Assembly: GCA_002384855.1 (NCBI GenBank)
Contig: DGBP01000020.1
Span: forward strand, 40,724 to 104,723
Reading direction: 5' to 3'
From: Nocardioidaceae bacterium UBA4001
GTDB lineage: Bacteria; Actinomycetota; Actinomycetes; Propionibacteriales; Nocardioidaceae
DNA length: 64,000 nucleotides
Shown here piece after piece: positions 8,416 to 18,971 of this stretch. Both the position numbers and the translations under genes were made by a program. Position 1 is the stretch's first letter, and each line of letters begins with the position of its first letter. The notes beneath the pieces are model-generated. The model made no database searches. It worked only from the letters and a program-made list of their open reading frames with translations, and had not been told where the DNA came from.

Positions 8416-8525
8416 GAGGGTACGCAGGAAACCTGTTACCTCCGCCGGCGATCCCGCCGTGGGAAGGAACAGGTCACCATGGGAGGTCGTGGCCCGACTC
8501 CGGACTCAGAGCGCGCCCTGGTCGG

Positions 8526-10409
<1,884 letters not shown>

Positions 10410-10518
10410 GAACGACTTTCCGTTGCTGGGACGAGGTGCGGAACCGCCATTGTTCCACGGCGTCGGAGCGCCCAAGGACACGCCGGGAATCCGGTCGTCC
10501 GAACCGCCCGGCGCCGTA

Positions 10519-10524
10519 CACAAT
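10519..10524 (+). promoter_or_regulatory. -10-like box (CACAAT) for the phosphotransferase gene, leaderless
   Basis: CACAAT (within TACACAAT) ends 8 nt before ATG 10533 and no ribosome-binding site is visible. It lies in the lepA divergent region. Confidence 0.4.
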
Positions 10525-10532
10525 GGGGCCGC

Positions 10533-11492
10533 ATGAGCCCGATCGTCTCGAGGACCCCCACCCTGGGGAGCCCGATCCCGCACGGCCGGACCGCCCGCCG
10601 GGTCGAGTGGCCGCTGCTCCCGCCGGCGCTCCGGGCCACGATCGAGCGCCGGATCGGCTCGCGCGTGGTCTCTGCCGACAGCGCAGGTCCGGGGTTCACG
10701 CCCGGTTTCGCCTCGGTGCTGACCTGCGCCGACGGGTCGAGGCACTTCGTGAAGGCGGCGAGCAAGAAGGCCCAGCGGATGTTCGCAGACGCCTACCGCG
10801 AGGAGGTCCGCAAGCTGGAGGCGCTGCCCGCGGGCCTGCCCGTGCCCCGGCTGCTGTGGGCACTCGAGGACGACCTGTGGGTGGTGCTGGAGACGGAGTA
10901 CGTCGCCGGCGAGATGCCCCCGAGACCGTGGGCCCCGGACGCGCTGGACGCCTGCCTCGACGCGCTCGAGGTGGTCGCCGACCGGCTGACTCCTCCGCCG
11001 ATGCCGCTGCGCCCCTTCGTCGAGGAGTTCGAGGAGTTCGTCGCGAGCTGGGACCACGTCCGCCGCGCGACCCCCGACCTGCCGCACCTGGCCGAGGCCG
11101 AGGAGCTCGCCTCGGGGTTCCGCGAGGCCACGGCCGGGCAGACCCTCGTCCACACCGACGCACGCGACGACAACTTCCTGCTGACCGCGGACGGGGCCCT
11201 GCTGTGCGACTGGAACTGGCCGGTCGCGGGGGCGGCCTGGATCGACACCGTCGGGCTGCTGATCTCGGCGCGTGGGGACGGGGTCGACGCCGACGACCTG
11301 CTGGCGCGCCGCCGACTGACCCGGGACGTCCCCACCGACCACATCGACAGCTACCTCGCGCTGTTGGCGGGATACTTCATGGAGCGGCGCGAGCAGCCCG
11401 TGCCCAACTCCTCGCCCTACCTGCGCGTGCACCAGGACTGGTACGCCCGTGCGACCTGGGCCTGGCTGTCGGAACGGCGCGGCTGGACCTGA
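10533..11492 (+). CDS. Phosphotransferase-fold protein (APH family)
   Basis: 319 aa. The segment RHFVKAASKKAQ supplies the ATP lysine, VVLETEYVAGEMP is the hinge, and LVHTDARDDNFLL followed by LLCDWNWP are the catalytic and metal-binding loops of the choline/aminoglycoside kinase fold. Note HTD instead of the usual HGD. The C-terminus is Trp-rich. It lies between lepA (divergent) and rpsT. The substrate is unknown, and the similarity to the 7.5-kb kinase is only at fold level. The start is ATG 10533, with a -10 box 8 nt upstream. Confidence 0.8.
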   Translation: MSPIVSRTPTLGSPIPHGRTARRVEWPLLPPALRATIERRIGSRVVSADSAGPGFTPGFASVLTCADGSRHFVKAASKKAQRMFADAYREEVRKLEALPAGLPVPRLLWALEDDLWVVLETEYVAGEMPPRPWAPDALDACLDALEVVADRLTPPPMPLRPFVEEFEEFVASWDHVRRATPDLPHLAEAEELASGFREATAGQTLVHTDARDDNFLLTADGALLCDWNWPVAGAAWIDTVGLLISARGDGVDADDLLARRRLTRDVPTDHIDSYLALLAGYFMERREQPVPNSSPYLRVHQDWYARATWAWLSERRGWT

Positions 11493-11516
11493 GGCTCCCG
11501 GGCCGCCGCGCTCGAT

Positions 11517-11546
11517 TTGAGGCTGCCGCTCGGCCGCTGGTATCGT
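11517..11546 (+). promoter_or_regulatory. rpsT promoter, TTGAGG-18-TATCGT
   Basis: A -35 box TTGAGG (11517-11522) and a -10 box TATCGT (11541-11546) are separated by 18 bp. This predicts a 5' leader of about 75 nt before the rpsT GTG. Confidence 0.6.
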
Positions 11547-11625
11547 TGCCCCTCGCGTGTCCGGCCGGTCCAGGCTGCGCGCACACAGACCAACACCGCA
11601 CCAGACCAGACGAGGCGCAAACCTA

Positions 11626-11886
11626 GTGGCGAACATCAAGTCCCAGATCAAGCGCAACCGCCAGAACGAGGCCGCGCACGAGCGCAACAAGGCCGTGAAG
11701 TCGGCGGTCAAGTCGGCCATCCGCAAGTTCCGCGAGGCCGCTCAGGCTGGTGACGTCGAGAAGGCCCAGGAGCTGGCCAAGGTTGCCGGCAAGAAGCTCG
11801 ACAAGGCCGCCTCCAAGGGCGTCATCCACAAGAACCAGGCTGCCAACAAGAAGTCGGCCATCGCCAAGAAGGCCGCCTCTCTCTGA
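11626..11886 (+). CDS. rpsT: 30S ribosomal protein S20
   Basis: 86 aa, very rich in Lys and Ala, starting ANIKSQIKRNRQNEAAHERN after the initiator, with the standard S20 helical repeats and the ending AIAKKAASL. The start is GTG 11626, with GAGG upstream. S20 binds 16S rRNA early in 30S assembly. It has its own promoter and is followed by a classical terminator, so it is monocistronic. In many bacteria S20 represses its own translation; a leader of about 75 nt leaves room for that here, but no specific structure was recognised. Confidence 0.97.
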   Translation: MANIKSQIKRNRQNEAAHERNKAVKSAVKSAIRKFREAAQAGDVEKAQELAKVAGKKLDKAASKGVIHKNQAANKKSAIAKKAASL

Positions 11887-11929
11887 GGCATCAGCCGGGG
11901 CTCCGCGACCGAGCGGAGACCGGCCGTGC

Positions 11930-11960
11930 AGGCGCCGTCCCGTCGGGGCGGCGCCTTTCT
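11930..11960 (+). terminator. rho-independent terminator of rpsT
   Basis: AGGCGCCG ... CGGCGCCT stem with CCC/GGG extension in the loop, followed by TTTCT. Confidence 0.8.
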
Positions 11961-12028
11961 GCGCGCCCGGCGGGAGACATGATCCGGCCGTGAGGCACCC
12001 CTGACCGGTGATCCCCGTCCCAGGAGGG

Positions 12029-13012
12029 TCAGCGACTCGCCCTGGCCTCGGTCACCGTGATGACCATGCGCTCCAGGGCGTACGACGCGTCGCTGGCCGC
12101 CCCCTTGACATCGGCATCGGCCTGGGCGACGGCGCGGATCGCGTGCACCAGCCCCACATCCTCCCAGCCGCGGACCTGCTCGCGCAGCGTCCGGAGCTTC
12201 CAGGGCGGCACCCCGACCTCACGGGCCAGGTCGCCCTCGCGCAGCCCGCGCGGAGCGCTCTTGTACTTGGCGAGGCCACGAAGTCCGCTGGCGAAGGCGC
12301 TCGTGACCAGCACCGGCGCGGTGCCGTTGTCGAGCGCCCAGCGCAGCTCCTCGAGCGCCTTGGCGGTCCTGCCGTAGATCGCGTGGTCGGCGACGGCGAA
12401 GCCCTTCACCTCCGCCCGCCCGCCGAAGTACTTCCTGACCACGTCGGCGGTGAGCGGCTGGCCGGCGAAGTCGTTGGCCAGCTGGTGGCAGGCGCCGGCG
12501 AGGGCCCTCAGGTCGTGCCCCACCGCCTGGACCAGGAGTTCCGCGGCGTCCTCGGCGATGCGGACGCCGTGGGAGCGGCTCTCCGCGGCGACCCAGCGGG
12601 CGTACTCGCTCGGCTTGAGAGCGGTGGACCTCACCTCGGTGACGGGACCGAGCTTGCGCAGCTTCGCCAGGAGGCCGGACCCCTTCTGCCCGCCCGAGTG
12701 CACCAGCACCAACCCCACGTCCTCCGCCGGGGAGGCGGCGTACCCCAGCAGCCCGTCGTGGGTGTCGTCGGGGAGGTCCTCGAGTCCACGGACGACCACG
12801 CAGCGGATGGCGGAGAACAGCGACGGCGCGGCGAGGTCGGCCAGCGCACCCATCGAGAGCTGGTCGGCCGTCGTCTCGCTGACCTCGGACTCCTCGTCGG
12901 CGTGACGGACCGCCTGGAGTACGGCGGCGACCGCCCGCTGGTTGAGCAGCTCCTCGGGACCGGTCACGAGGGTGACGTGCCCCAGGACGTCGGATGCCTT
13001 CGGGGTTGCCAT
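12029..13012 (-). CDS. holA: DNA polymerase III subunit delta
   Basis: 327 aa. HolA features: VTLVTGPEELL near the N-terminus (a degenerate P-loop region of the AAA+ fold), VVVRGLEDLPDD in the middle, and a C-terminal helical domain with VGVPPWKLRTL. The delta subunit opens the beta clamp inside the clamp-loader complex. The start is uncertain: ATG 13012 begins at the family-like region, while ATG 13063 would add 17 residues. It diverges from the Ser/Thr kinase. The holA-comEC-comEA neighbourhood is a familiar actinobacterial arrangement. Confidence 0.92.
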   Translation of the reverse strand: MATPKASDVLGHVTLVTGPEELLNQRAVAAVLQAVRHADEESEVSETTADQLSMGALADLAAPSLFSAIRCVVVRGLEDLPDDTHDGLLGYAASPAEDVGLVLVHSGGQKGSGLLAKLRKLGPVTEVRSTALKPSEYARWVAAESRSHGVRIAEDAAELLVQAVGHDLRALAGACHQLANDFAGQPLTADVVRKYFGGRAEVKGFAVADHAIYGRTAKALEELRWALDNGTAPVLVTSAFASGLRGLAKYKSAPRGLREGDLAREVGVPPWKLRTLREQVRGWEDVGLVHAIRAVAQADADVKGAASDASYALERMVITVTEARASR

Positions 13013-13115
13013 GGTGGGCACAGCCTGCCACACGCCGCCGACACCTCTGGCGTGCGTACTCATCACGGTCCTGGGTAGGTGGTGGCGAGGACGCTCCCCC
13101 ACCCGAAGGAGACCG

Positions 13116-14630
13116 ATGGCCCCGGACCTGATCGCCGGCCGCTACCGCGTCGTGCGCCCGGTCGGACGGGGCGGCATGGGCACGGTGTGGCTGTGCCGCG
13201 ACGAGGTCCTCGGGCGTGAGGTGGCGGTCAAGCAGATCGGCCTCTTCCCCGGCGAGTCCGTACCCGACCAGCGACGCGCCCTCCGTGAGGCGAGGTCGTC
13301 GGCAGCCCTGAACCACCGCAACGTGGTCTCGGTCTTCGACGTGGTGGACCCCGGGCAGAGCGAGGACGGCCACGCGTGGCTGGTGATGGAGTACGTCCCC
13401 TCGCGAACCCTCCGGGAGGTCACCCAGCAGGACGGTCCGCTCGACCCGAGCCGCGTCGCCCGGATCGGCGCACAGGTGGCCGAGGGCCTCGTCGCCGCCC
13501 ACGACGCCGGGATCGTCCACCGCGACGTGAAGCCGGGGAACATCCTGGTCACCGACGAGGACATCGCGAAGATCACCGACTTCGGCATCGCGCGGGCTCT
13601 CGAGGGCGACGAGCTGACCCGCACCGGCCTGGTCACCGGCACCCCGTCGTACTTCTCCCCCGAGCTCGCCCGCGGGGAGGATCCCGGGGTCGAGGCGGAC
13701 GTCTACGCGCTCGGTGCCACCCTGTACGGCGCCGTGGAGGGTCGACCGCCGTACCCCGAGCAGCGCAACCCGATCGCCCTCCTGCAGACGATCGCCGCGG
13801 AGGAGCCCCCACCGCCGACACGGGCCGGCCCGCTGACGACCCCGCTGTCGCGGATGATGGACCGCGACCGGCGAAGCCGCTGGACCATGGCCGACGCCGC
13901 GGGCGCCCTGCGCAGGGTCGCCGAACGGGGTGGCGCCGAGCCGGAGGACACCGCCGTCATGGCGGCACCGGCGGCCCCCTGGCCGACCGAGCGCCGGTCA
14001 CCCGAGAGGCGGCCCGCTGCGGCGGCCTCGGCCACGACCGGGCGGGGTGACCTCGGCGCGAAGGAGCAGGACCACGCCCGGCGCCGCGGGCTGCCCTGGG
14101 CTGCCCTGGCCGTGCTGCTCCTGGTCGTCGGGCTCGGCATCGGGGCCTTCGCGCTCACCGGCGACGAGGAGCCCGGCGCCGGACGCGAGGACACCCCGGC
14201 TGCCCCGGCAGCCACGCAGGAGCCCGAGGCGACACCGTCCGAGACCGCACCGTCGGAGGAGCCGTCGGAGGAGCCGTCGGCCTCGCCGGACGACGACCCG
14301 GCCGGCGACCGGGGCGAGGTGATGGAGTCCCGCGTGAGCGAGTACTTCTCCCTCGTGCCCGGCGACACCGGCACCGCGTGGGACCGGCTCGCACCCGCCA
14401 TGCAGGCCCAGGGCCGTGAGGCGTACGACGACTGGTGGGCCTCGATCGACTCCGTCGACCTGCACTCGGCGCGGGCTCTGGAGGGTCAGCCGCGGGTGCA
14501 GGTCGACCTCACCTACCGCTTCGCCGACGGCCGGGCCACGCGCGAGACCCAGGTGCTCACGCTGGAGGACTCCGACCGTGGTCATCTCATCGCCGACGAC
14601 GAGGTGCTGAGCTCCCGCACGGTCAGCTGA
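13116..14630 (+). CDS. Membrane-anchored Ser/Thr protein kinase (PknB-like, no PASTA)
   Basis: 504 aa. Kinase domain 8-270: Gly loop GRGGMG (18-22 region), ATP lysine K39, HRDVKPGN (HRD 135-137), DFG 155-157, activation segment with TRTGLVTGTPSYFSPE. A disordered juxtamembrane linker (280-325) follows, then one transmembrane helix at about 328-348. The extracellular part has a Pro/Glu/Ser-rich spacer with repeated SEEPSEEPS and a small globular domain of about 100 aa, not PASTA repeats. Good ribosome-binding site GAAGGAG. Its last 49 bp overlap the 3' end of comEC on the opposite strand. It probably senses something outside the membrane. Confidence 0.93.
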   Translation: MAPDLIAGRYRVVRPVGRGGMGTVWLCRDEVLGREVAVKQIGLFPGESVPDQRRALREARSSAALNHRNVVSVFDVVDPGQSEDGHAWLVMEYVPSRTLREVTQQDGPLDPSRVARIGAQVAEGLVAAHDAGIVHRDVKPGNILVTDEDIAKITDFGIARALEGDELTRTGLVTGTPSYFSPELARGEDPGVEADVYALGATLYGAVEGRPPYPEQRNPIALLQTIAAEEPPPPTRAGPLTTPLSRMMDRDRRSRWTMADAAGALRRVAERGGAEPEDTAVMAAPAAPWPTERRSPERRPAAAASATTGRGDLGAKEQDHARRRGLPWAALAVLLLVVGLGIGAFALTGDEEPGAGREDTPAAPAATQEPEATPSETAPSEEPSEEPSASPDDDPAGDRGEVMESRVSEYFSLVPGDTGTAWDRLAPAMQAQGREAYDDWWASIDSVDLHSARALEGQPRVQVDLTYRFADGRATRETQVLTLEDSDRGHLIADDEVLSSRTVS

Positions 14631-16918
14631 CCGTCCTGGGACAGCACCGCGATGTCGCCGGCCTCGTCGGTGCGTCGCACGATCGTGCCGGCGTCGTCCA
14701 GCACCCGCATCGTCTCCGCCGCGGGGTGGCCGTAGCCGTTGTCCCGGCCCACGGACACGAGCGCCAGCCGGGCCCGCAGGTCGTGGAGGAACTGCGGGTC
14801 CTGGTGGCGACTCCCGTGGTGCGGGACCTTCAGCACGTCGACGCGCAGATCGGGCAGGCTGCGCCTCATCGCCTCCTGCGACTCCGGCTCCATGTCGCCG
14901 GTCAGCAGCAGCCGGATCCCTGTCGACTCGACGAGCAGCGCCACGCTCGCGTTGTTGGCCGGTGACCCCTCTGCCCGCGCCTGCCCGGTCGCGAACCTCC
15001 CCTGTGGGCCGACCACCTGCCACGTGAGCGAGCCGATGCGTCGTACCTCCCCGAAGGCCGGCACCCGCACCGGCACGCCGGCCGCGAGAGCCGAGGAGAC
15101 CACCTGGTCGGCGGAGGTCGCCGGCTCCGCGAGCGCCGTCACCAGGACCTCCCCCGGTGGCCGCTCCTCGAGCAGCGCCGGCAGTCCCGCGACGTGGTCG
15201 TCATGGAAGTGGGTCAGCACGACCGAGACCACCTCCCGCACCTCGAGCCGGTCCAGGCACCGGTCGAGCAGCTCGGGCTCGGGCCCGACGTCGACGACGA
15301 GCACCCGGCCGTGCCCGGCGTTGAGCACCAGCCCGTCGCCCTGCCCCACGTCGCACGCGACCATCACCCATCCGTCGGGCGGCCAGCCGGGACTGGGCGT
15401 CGGGAGTACGACGGACGCGCACATCACGCAGGAGGCGGCCAGAGCACGCCGGCGGCCCCGCAGCACCCACGGCATCACCAGAGCCAGCAGGACGCACAGC
15501 ACGCTCAGGACCGCGACCGCTACGGCGCCCTTCGACCACCCCACAGCGGCCGTGGGCAGGCCCGCGCTCTGCCCTGCGACCGTGGTGATCCACCACGCCG
15601 ACCACCCGGCGAGGCGACCGAGGAGCAGCCCGACCGGCTCGAGGACGAGGACGACCAGCCCGCCGGCGAGCCCCAGCACGGTGGCCGGCCCGACCGCGGG
15701 GGCGACGACCATGTTCGCGGCCACCGCGACCAGGCTGACCTGGCCCGAGATCGCCGCGACGACGGGCGTGCAGGCCAGCTGGGCCGCCAGCGGGACCGCC
15801 ACCGCCTCGGCGAGCCAGCGCGGCAGCCATCGGCAGAGGGCGTCTCGCCACGGGGGCCCGAGGAAGAGGATCCCGGCCGTGGCCAGGGCAGACAGCACGA
15901 AGCCGACCGACATCGCCAGCCAGGGCTGCACGAGAAGGAGCACCACCACCGCCACCCCGAGCGCCCGGACCCCCTTCTCCCGTCCGCCGCTGGCCATCCC
16001 GACCAGCGCCACCGAGCCCATCGTCGCGGCGCGCACCACGCTGGGCTCGGTGCGGGCGAGCAGGACGAACCCGAGAACGCCGAGGATGCCCACGACGACG
16101 AGACCGCGAGCACGCACCCCGCACCAGCGGGCCACGATGAGCAGGAAGCCGACGACCAGGGTCAGGTTGGTTCCGGACACCGCCAGCAGGTGCGTCAGCC
16201 CGGAGGCCCGGAAGTCGGTGACCAGGTCCTCGGGCATGCCCCGGTCGTCACCCACGACCAGCGCCGGCACCAGTGTCCGCTCACCCGGTCCGGCGCCCGC
16301 CACGGCGCGCCGGATCCCCTGTCGCACAGCGGCCGCCCCGTCGAGCACGTCTGGGGCGGGTCGCACCAGCTCCGGCGGCCTGCTCGTCGAGAGGACCGCG
16401 GCCAGGTCCCCGCCGTCGGGAGGGGCTGTTCGACCCTCGACCCGGACCAGCGACCCGATCTCGGTGCCCGACCAGGACTCGTCGCCGACCAGCAGCACCG
16501 GCAGCCGCGCCTGGTACGTACGCCCGCGACCTGTGGACTCGACGGTCGTGGCGCGCACCAGCACGAACGGCTCGTACTCTCCCTGCCTCAGCATCGGGTC
16601 GGACGTGACCAGGACGACCGCGGTCACGAACGCACGGTCCTCGGCGAGCGACCGCATCGCGCTGGCGTCGAGAGCCTCGACCCGTAGCATCGCCGACCCC
16701 GCGACGGCCGCTCCGGCCAGCAGCCAGGCCGCACCCACGACCGTCGACCGTCCGCGCCGCCGGCGCACCACCAGCCCCACCGCGGCGACCACCGCGACCC
16801 CGCCCACCACCCACCATGGCAGGAGGAAGCCCGCGAGGGCACCAGCCCAGGAGACCACCGCGAGGAGCACCATCCGAAGGTCCGGACCGGGCACGGAGGG
16901 TGCGGGCCCCGTGGTCAC
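14582..16918 (-). CDS. comEC: ComEC/Rec2 DNA-uptake channel protein
   Basis: 778 aa. An N-terminal block of three membrane helices is followed by a soluble DUF4131-like region and the polytopic competence domain (LLAVSGTNLTLVVG motif, about 250-530). A C-terminal metallo-beta-lactamase domain has the motif LTHFHDDHVAG. Such proteins form the channel that takes single-stranded DNA into the cytoplasm. GTG 16918 overlaps the comEA stop (GTGA), so the two are coupled. The frame is open far upstream, but that is the comEA region. The 3' end overlaps the convergent kinase by 49 bp. Confidence 0.93.
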   Translation of the reverse strand: MTTGPAPSVPGPDLRMVLLAVVSWAGALAGFLLPWWVVGGVAVVAAVGLVVRRRRGRSTVVGAAWLLAGAAVAGSAMLRVEALDASAMRSLAEDRAFVTAVVLVTSDPMLRQGEYEPFVLVRATTVESTGRGRTYQARLPVLLVGDESWSGTEIGSLVRVEGRTAPPDGGDLAAVLSTSRPPELVRPAPDVLDGAAAVRQGIRRAVAGAGPGERTLVPALVVGDDRGMPEDLVTDFRASGLTHLLAVSGTNLTLVVGFLLIVARWCGVRARGLVVVGILGVLGFVLLARTEPSVVRAATMGSVALVGMASGGREKGVRALGVAVVVLLLVQPWLAMSVGFVLSALATAGILFLGPPWRDALCRWLPRWLAEAVAVPLAAQLACTPVVAAISGQVSLVAVAANMVVAPAVGPATVLGLAGGLVVLVLEPVGLLLGRLAGWSAWWITTVAGQSAGLPTAAVGWSKGAVAVAVLSVLCVLLALVMPWVLRGRRRALAASCVMCASVVLPTPSPGWPPDGWVMVACDVGQGDGLVLNAGHGRVLVVDVGPEPELLDRCLDRLEVREVVSVVLTHFHDDHVAGLPALLEERPPGEVLVTALAEPATSADQVVSSALAAGVPVRVPAFGEVRRIGSLTWQVVGPQGRFATGQARAEGSPANNASVALLVESTGIRLLLTGDMEPESQEAMRRSLPDLRVDVLKVPHHGSRHQDPQFLHDLRARLALVSVGRDNGYGHPAAETMRVLDDAGTIVRRTDEAGDIAVLSQDGQLTVRELSTSSSAMR

Positions 16919-17901
16919 AGGGTGACGTGTGGCGCGATCTCGGCGAGCGTCTTCTCGCCGATGCCGGAGACCTCCATCAGCTCGTCGACCGAGGTGAACG
17001 GCCCGTGGTCGGTGCGCCACTGCAGGATCGCCGAGGCGGTGACCGGACCGACACCCGGCAGCTCCTCGAGCTCGGACTGGCCGGCGGTGTTGATGTTGAC
17101 CAACGCGCCCGACGTCGAGGCGCCTGCGCCGCCGGGCGTGGGCGCCGACGCCGCGGGAGGGGCCACCCCGCCCGGCGGCGGCACCCCCACGACGATCTGC
17201 TCGCCGTCGACCAGCAGCCGCGCGAGGTTGAGAGTGGTGAGGTCGACTCCACGGCGGACCCCGCCGGCCGACTCGATCGCGTCGACCACCCTCGAGCCCA
17301 CGGGGAGCGTGGCGATCCCGGGCCGCCGGACCTTCCCGGCCACGTCCACCACGACCGTCGCCGGACCCACGGATCCGTCCCCGCTCGGCGCGGTCGCGAG
17401 GGACCCCGCCGTCGGGGTGACCAGAGCCGGGGCGCTGGCCTCCCCCGCACCCGGGCTGGCCTCCACCAGCGCCTCCCCGCGCACCGGGAGGACCGTCGTG
17501 GTGCCCTGGGCGCGCACGACCCACCAGGCGGTGAGACCGAGGGCGACCGCCACCATCACGGCCACGACGGTGAGGTGGCTCTGCCCCAGCCCGACCCGGC
17601 CCTGCAAGGTCGGCGGCAGCCGGTCCCGCACCCACCCCCCGGCCCTGTTCGCCATGCTGACCGGTCGTCGCGCGTGACGCCCCGGTCGGCCGGGCACGAC
17701 TGGAGGCACCTCCCCGTGCCGGCCGGGACCGCCGACCTCGGCACCGGCCTCGTCGGGCACGTCGACCTCGAGACCCGCCCCACCGCGGTCAGCCGGCTGC
17801 CCGGCGGTCTCCCGCAGCTCGGCGAGCTCGGCGCCCAGCAGCTCCAGCCGGCGTCGGGCGATCGCGGCGATCTCGTCCTGGGCGGTCCTGCGGGGGCGCA
17901 T
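16915..17901 (-). CDS. comEA: ComEA-like DNA-binding protein (SLBB + helix-hairpin-helix)
   Basis: 328 aa. A cytosolic Arg-rich leader (1-105) is followed by a single transmembrane helix at about 108-130, an SLBB domain (VVDVAGKVRRPGIATLP) at about 185-240, a Pro/Gly linker, and a ComEA helix-hairpin-helix pair at the C-terminus (VNINTAGQSELEELPGVGP, then VSGIGEKTLAEIAP). The HhH part binds double-stranded DNA at the cell surface and feeds ComEC. The N-terminal 105 residues are longer than in classic ComEA. It forms an operon with comEC through a 4-bp stop/start overlap. Natural transformation itself is not shown by this. Confidence 0.93.
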   Translation of the reverse strand: MRPRRTAQDEIAAIARRRLELLGAELAELRETAGQPADRGGAGLEVDVPDEAGAEVGGPGRHGEVPPVVPGRPGRHARRPVSMANRAGGWVRDRLPPTLQGRVGLGQSHLTVVAVMVAVALGLTAWWVVRAQGTTTVLPVRGEALVEASPGAGEASAPALVTPTAGSLATAPSGDGSVGPATVVVDVAGKVRRPGIATLPVGSRVVDAIESAGGVRRGVDLTTLNLARLLVDGEQIVVGVPPPGGVAPPAASAPTPGGAGASTSGALVNINTAGQSELEELPGVGPVTASAILQWRTDHGPFTSVDELMEVSGIGEKTLAEIAPHVTL

Positions 17902-17943
17902 GACCCGAACCTAGAAAGGCCGCCACCCCGGAGGAAGGAACGA

Positions 17944-18840
17944 TCAGCCGCCTGTGGACGACCCGCCGGCGTCGTACTCCTGTGGGCGCGGGGCGACCAT
18001 CACCGCGACCATGCCGGGACCGACGTGGGCGCCGATGACCGCCCCCACCTCGCCGAGGACCACCTCTCTGCCCTCGAGGTGCTCGGCCAGCCGCTGCGTG
18101 AGGTGCTCGGCGAGCTGCGACGCCCTGTCGGGGTTGGCCAGGTGCGCGACCGCGACATCGACCTTGTGGCCGTCCGCTGCCGCCACCGCGAGCTCCTCGA
18201 GACGGTTCAGCGCGCGACCGGCGGTGCGGACCTTCTCGCGCATCTGGACGTGCCCGTCCTTCAGCTGCAGCAGCGGCTTGACGGCGAGCGCCGAGCCGAG
18301 GAGTGCTGCGGCGGGGCCGATCCGCCCGCCGCGGCGGAGGTACTCCAGGGTGTCGACGTAGAACAGCGAGGTCGTTTCCGCCGTGCGTCGTCGCACGACC
18401 TCGGCGGCGTCCTGTGCCGTCCCGCCGGCCGCGAGGACCTCCGCGGCCGAGACCACCGCGAAGCCGGTCGCCATCCCCAGGGCCCGGGAGTCCACCGTGA
18501 CCACCGGCACCGAGGACTCGCGCGCCGCGAGCTGGGCGGACTCGTAGGTCCCGCTCAGCTCGCTCGACAGGTGGACCGAGACGATGCCGGTGGCCCCCGA
18601 GGCGGCAGCCTTCTCATACACCTCCAGCATCGCCGCCGGGGAAGGCCGTGACGTGTTCACCGGCGTCCACTCCCGCAGCGCTGCGGCGACCGTCTCCGCG
18701 GTCGCGCCGCCCTCGACGCCCTCGTCGTACGACGTCGCGCCGACCACCACCTGCAGCGGGACGACGATGATGTCGTACCGCTCCACCACCTCGACCGGCA
18801 GCGAGGCCGTCGAGTCGGTGACGAGTGCGATGGAGGACAT
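17944..18840 (-). CDS. DegV family fatty-acid-binding protein
   Basis: 298 aa. DegV signature: IALVTDSTASLP at the N-terminus, TSRPSPAAMLEVYEKA, HLSSELSGTYESA, a VDSRALGMATGF segment and YLRRGGRIGPA. Members bind a fatty acid and can present it to FakA kinases. No fakA is next to it, but the family is often scattered. ATG 18840 was preferred over the start 8 codons upstream because a TAGCCT -10 box ends 7 nt before it. It is upstream of comEA on the same strand with a 42-bp gap. Confidence 0.9.
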   Translation of the reverse strand: MSSIALVTDSTASLPVEVVERYDIIVVPLQVVVGATSYDEGVEGGATAETVAAALREWTPVNTSRPSPAAMLEVYEKAAASGATGIVSVHLSSELSGTYESAQLAARESSVPVVTVDSRALGMATGFAVVSAAEVLAAGGTAQDAAEVVRRRTAETTSLFYVDTLEYLRRGGRIGPAAALLGSALAVKPLLQLKDGHVQMREKVRTAGRALNRLEELAVAAADGHKVDVAVAHLANPDRASQLAEHLTQRLAEHLEGREVVLGEVGAVIGAHVGPGMVAVMVAPRPQEYDAGGSSTGG

Positions 18841-18847
18841 GGCCGGA

Positions 18848-18853
18848 AGGCTA
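18848..18853 (-). promoter_or_regulatory. -10 box (TAGCCT) for degV gene, leaderless
   Basis: The minus-strand TAGCCT ends 7 nt before ATG 18840. It decides the start choice. Confidence 0.45.
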
Positions 18854-18890
18854 CCCTCCGGCACCCGGTGCGGCGTGACCCTCCGGCAGC

Positions 18891-18914
18891 GTGGACATGG
18901 GGGTGGACATGGGG
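18891..18914 (+). repeat. Two tandem copies of GTGGACATGGGG
   Basis: Perfect 12-bp direct repeat (18891-18902 and 18903-18914), 58 bp before the start of the NAD(P)-binding protein gene. A TACGGT -10-like box follows at 18927-18932, so the repeat sits where an upstream regulator might bind. Confidence 0.5.
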
Positions 18915-18971
18915 TACGGCGGCGGCGGGTACGGTCGCAGGACCGCCAGAACCGTCGAGGAGAGGATCCCC

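Noticed and set aside
10410..11726. Open frame extending lepA upstream by more than 400 codons
   Set aside because: LepA similarity and a ribosome-binding site begin at GTG 10409; the extension is antisense to a clear phosphotransferase gene and to rpsT.
18891..18971. N-terminal extension MDMGVDMGYGGGG of the NAD(P)-binding protein
   Set aside because: It is encoded by a tandem DNA repeat and promoter region, and a strong ribosome-binding site precedes ATG 18972.
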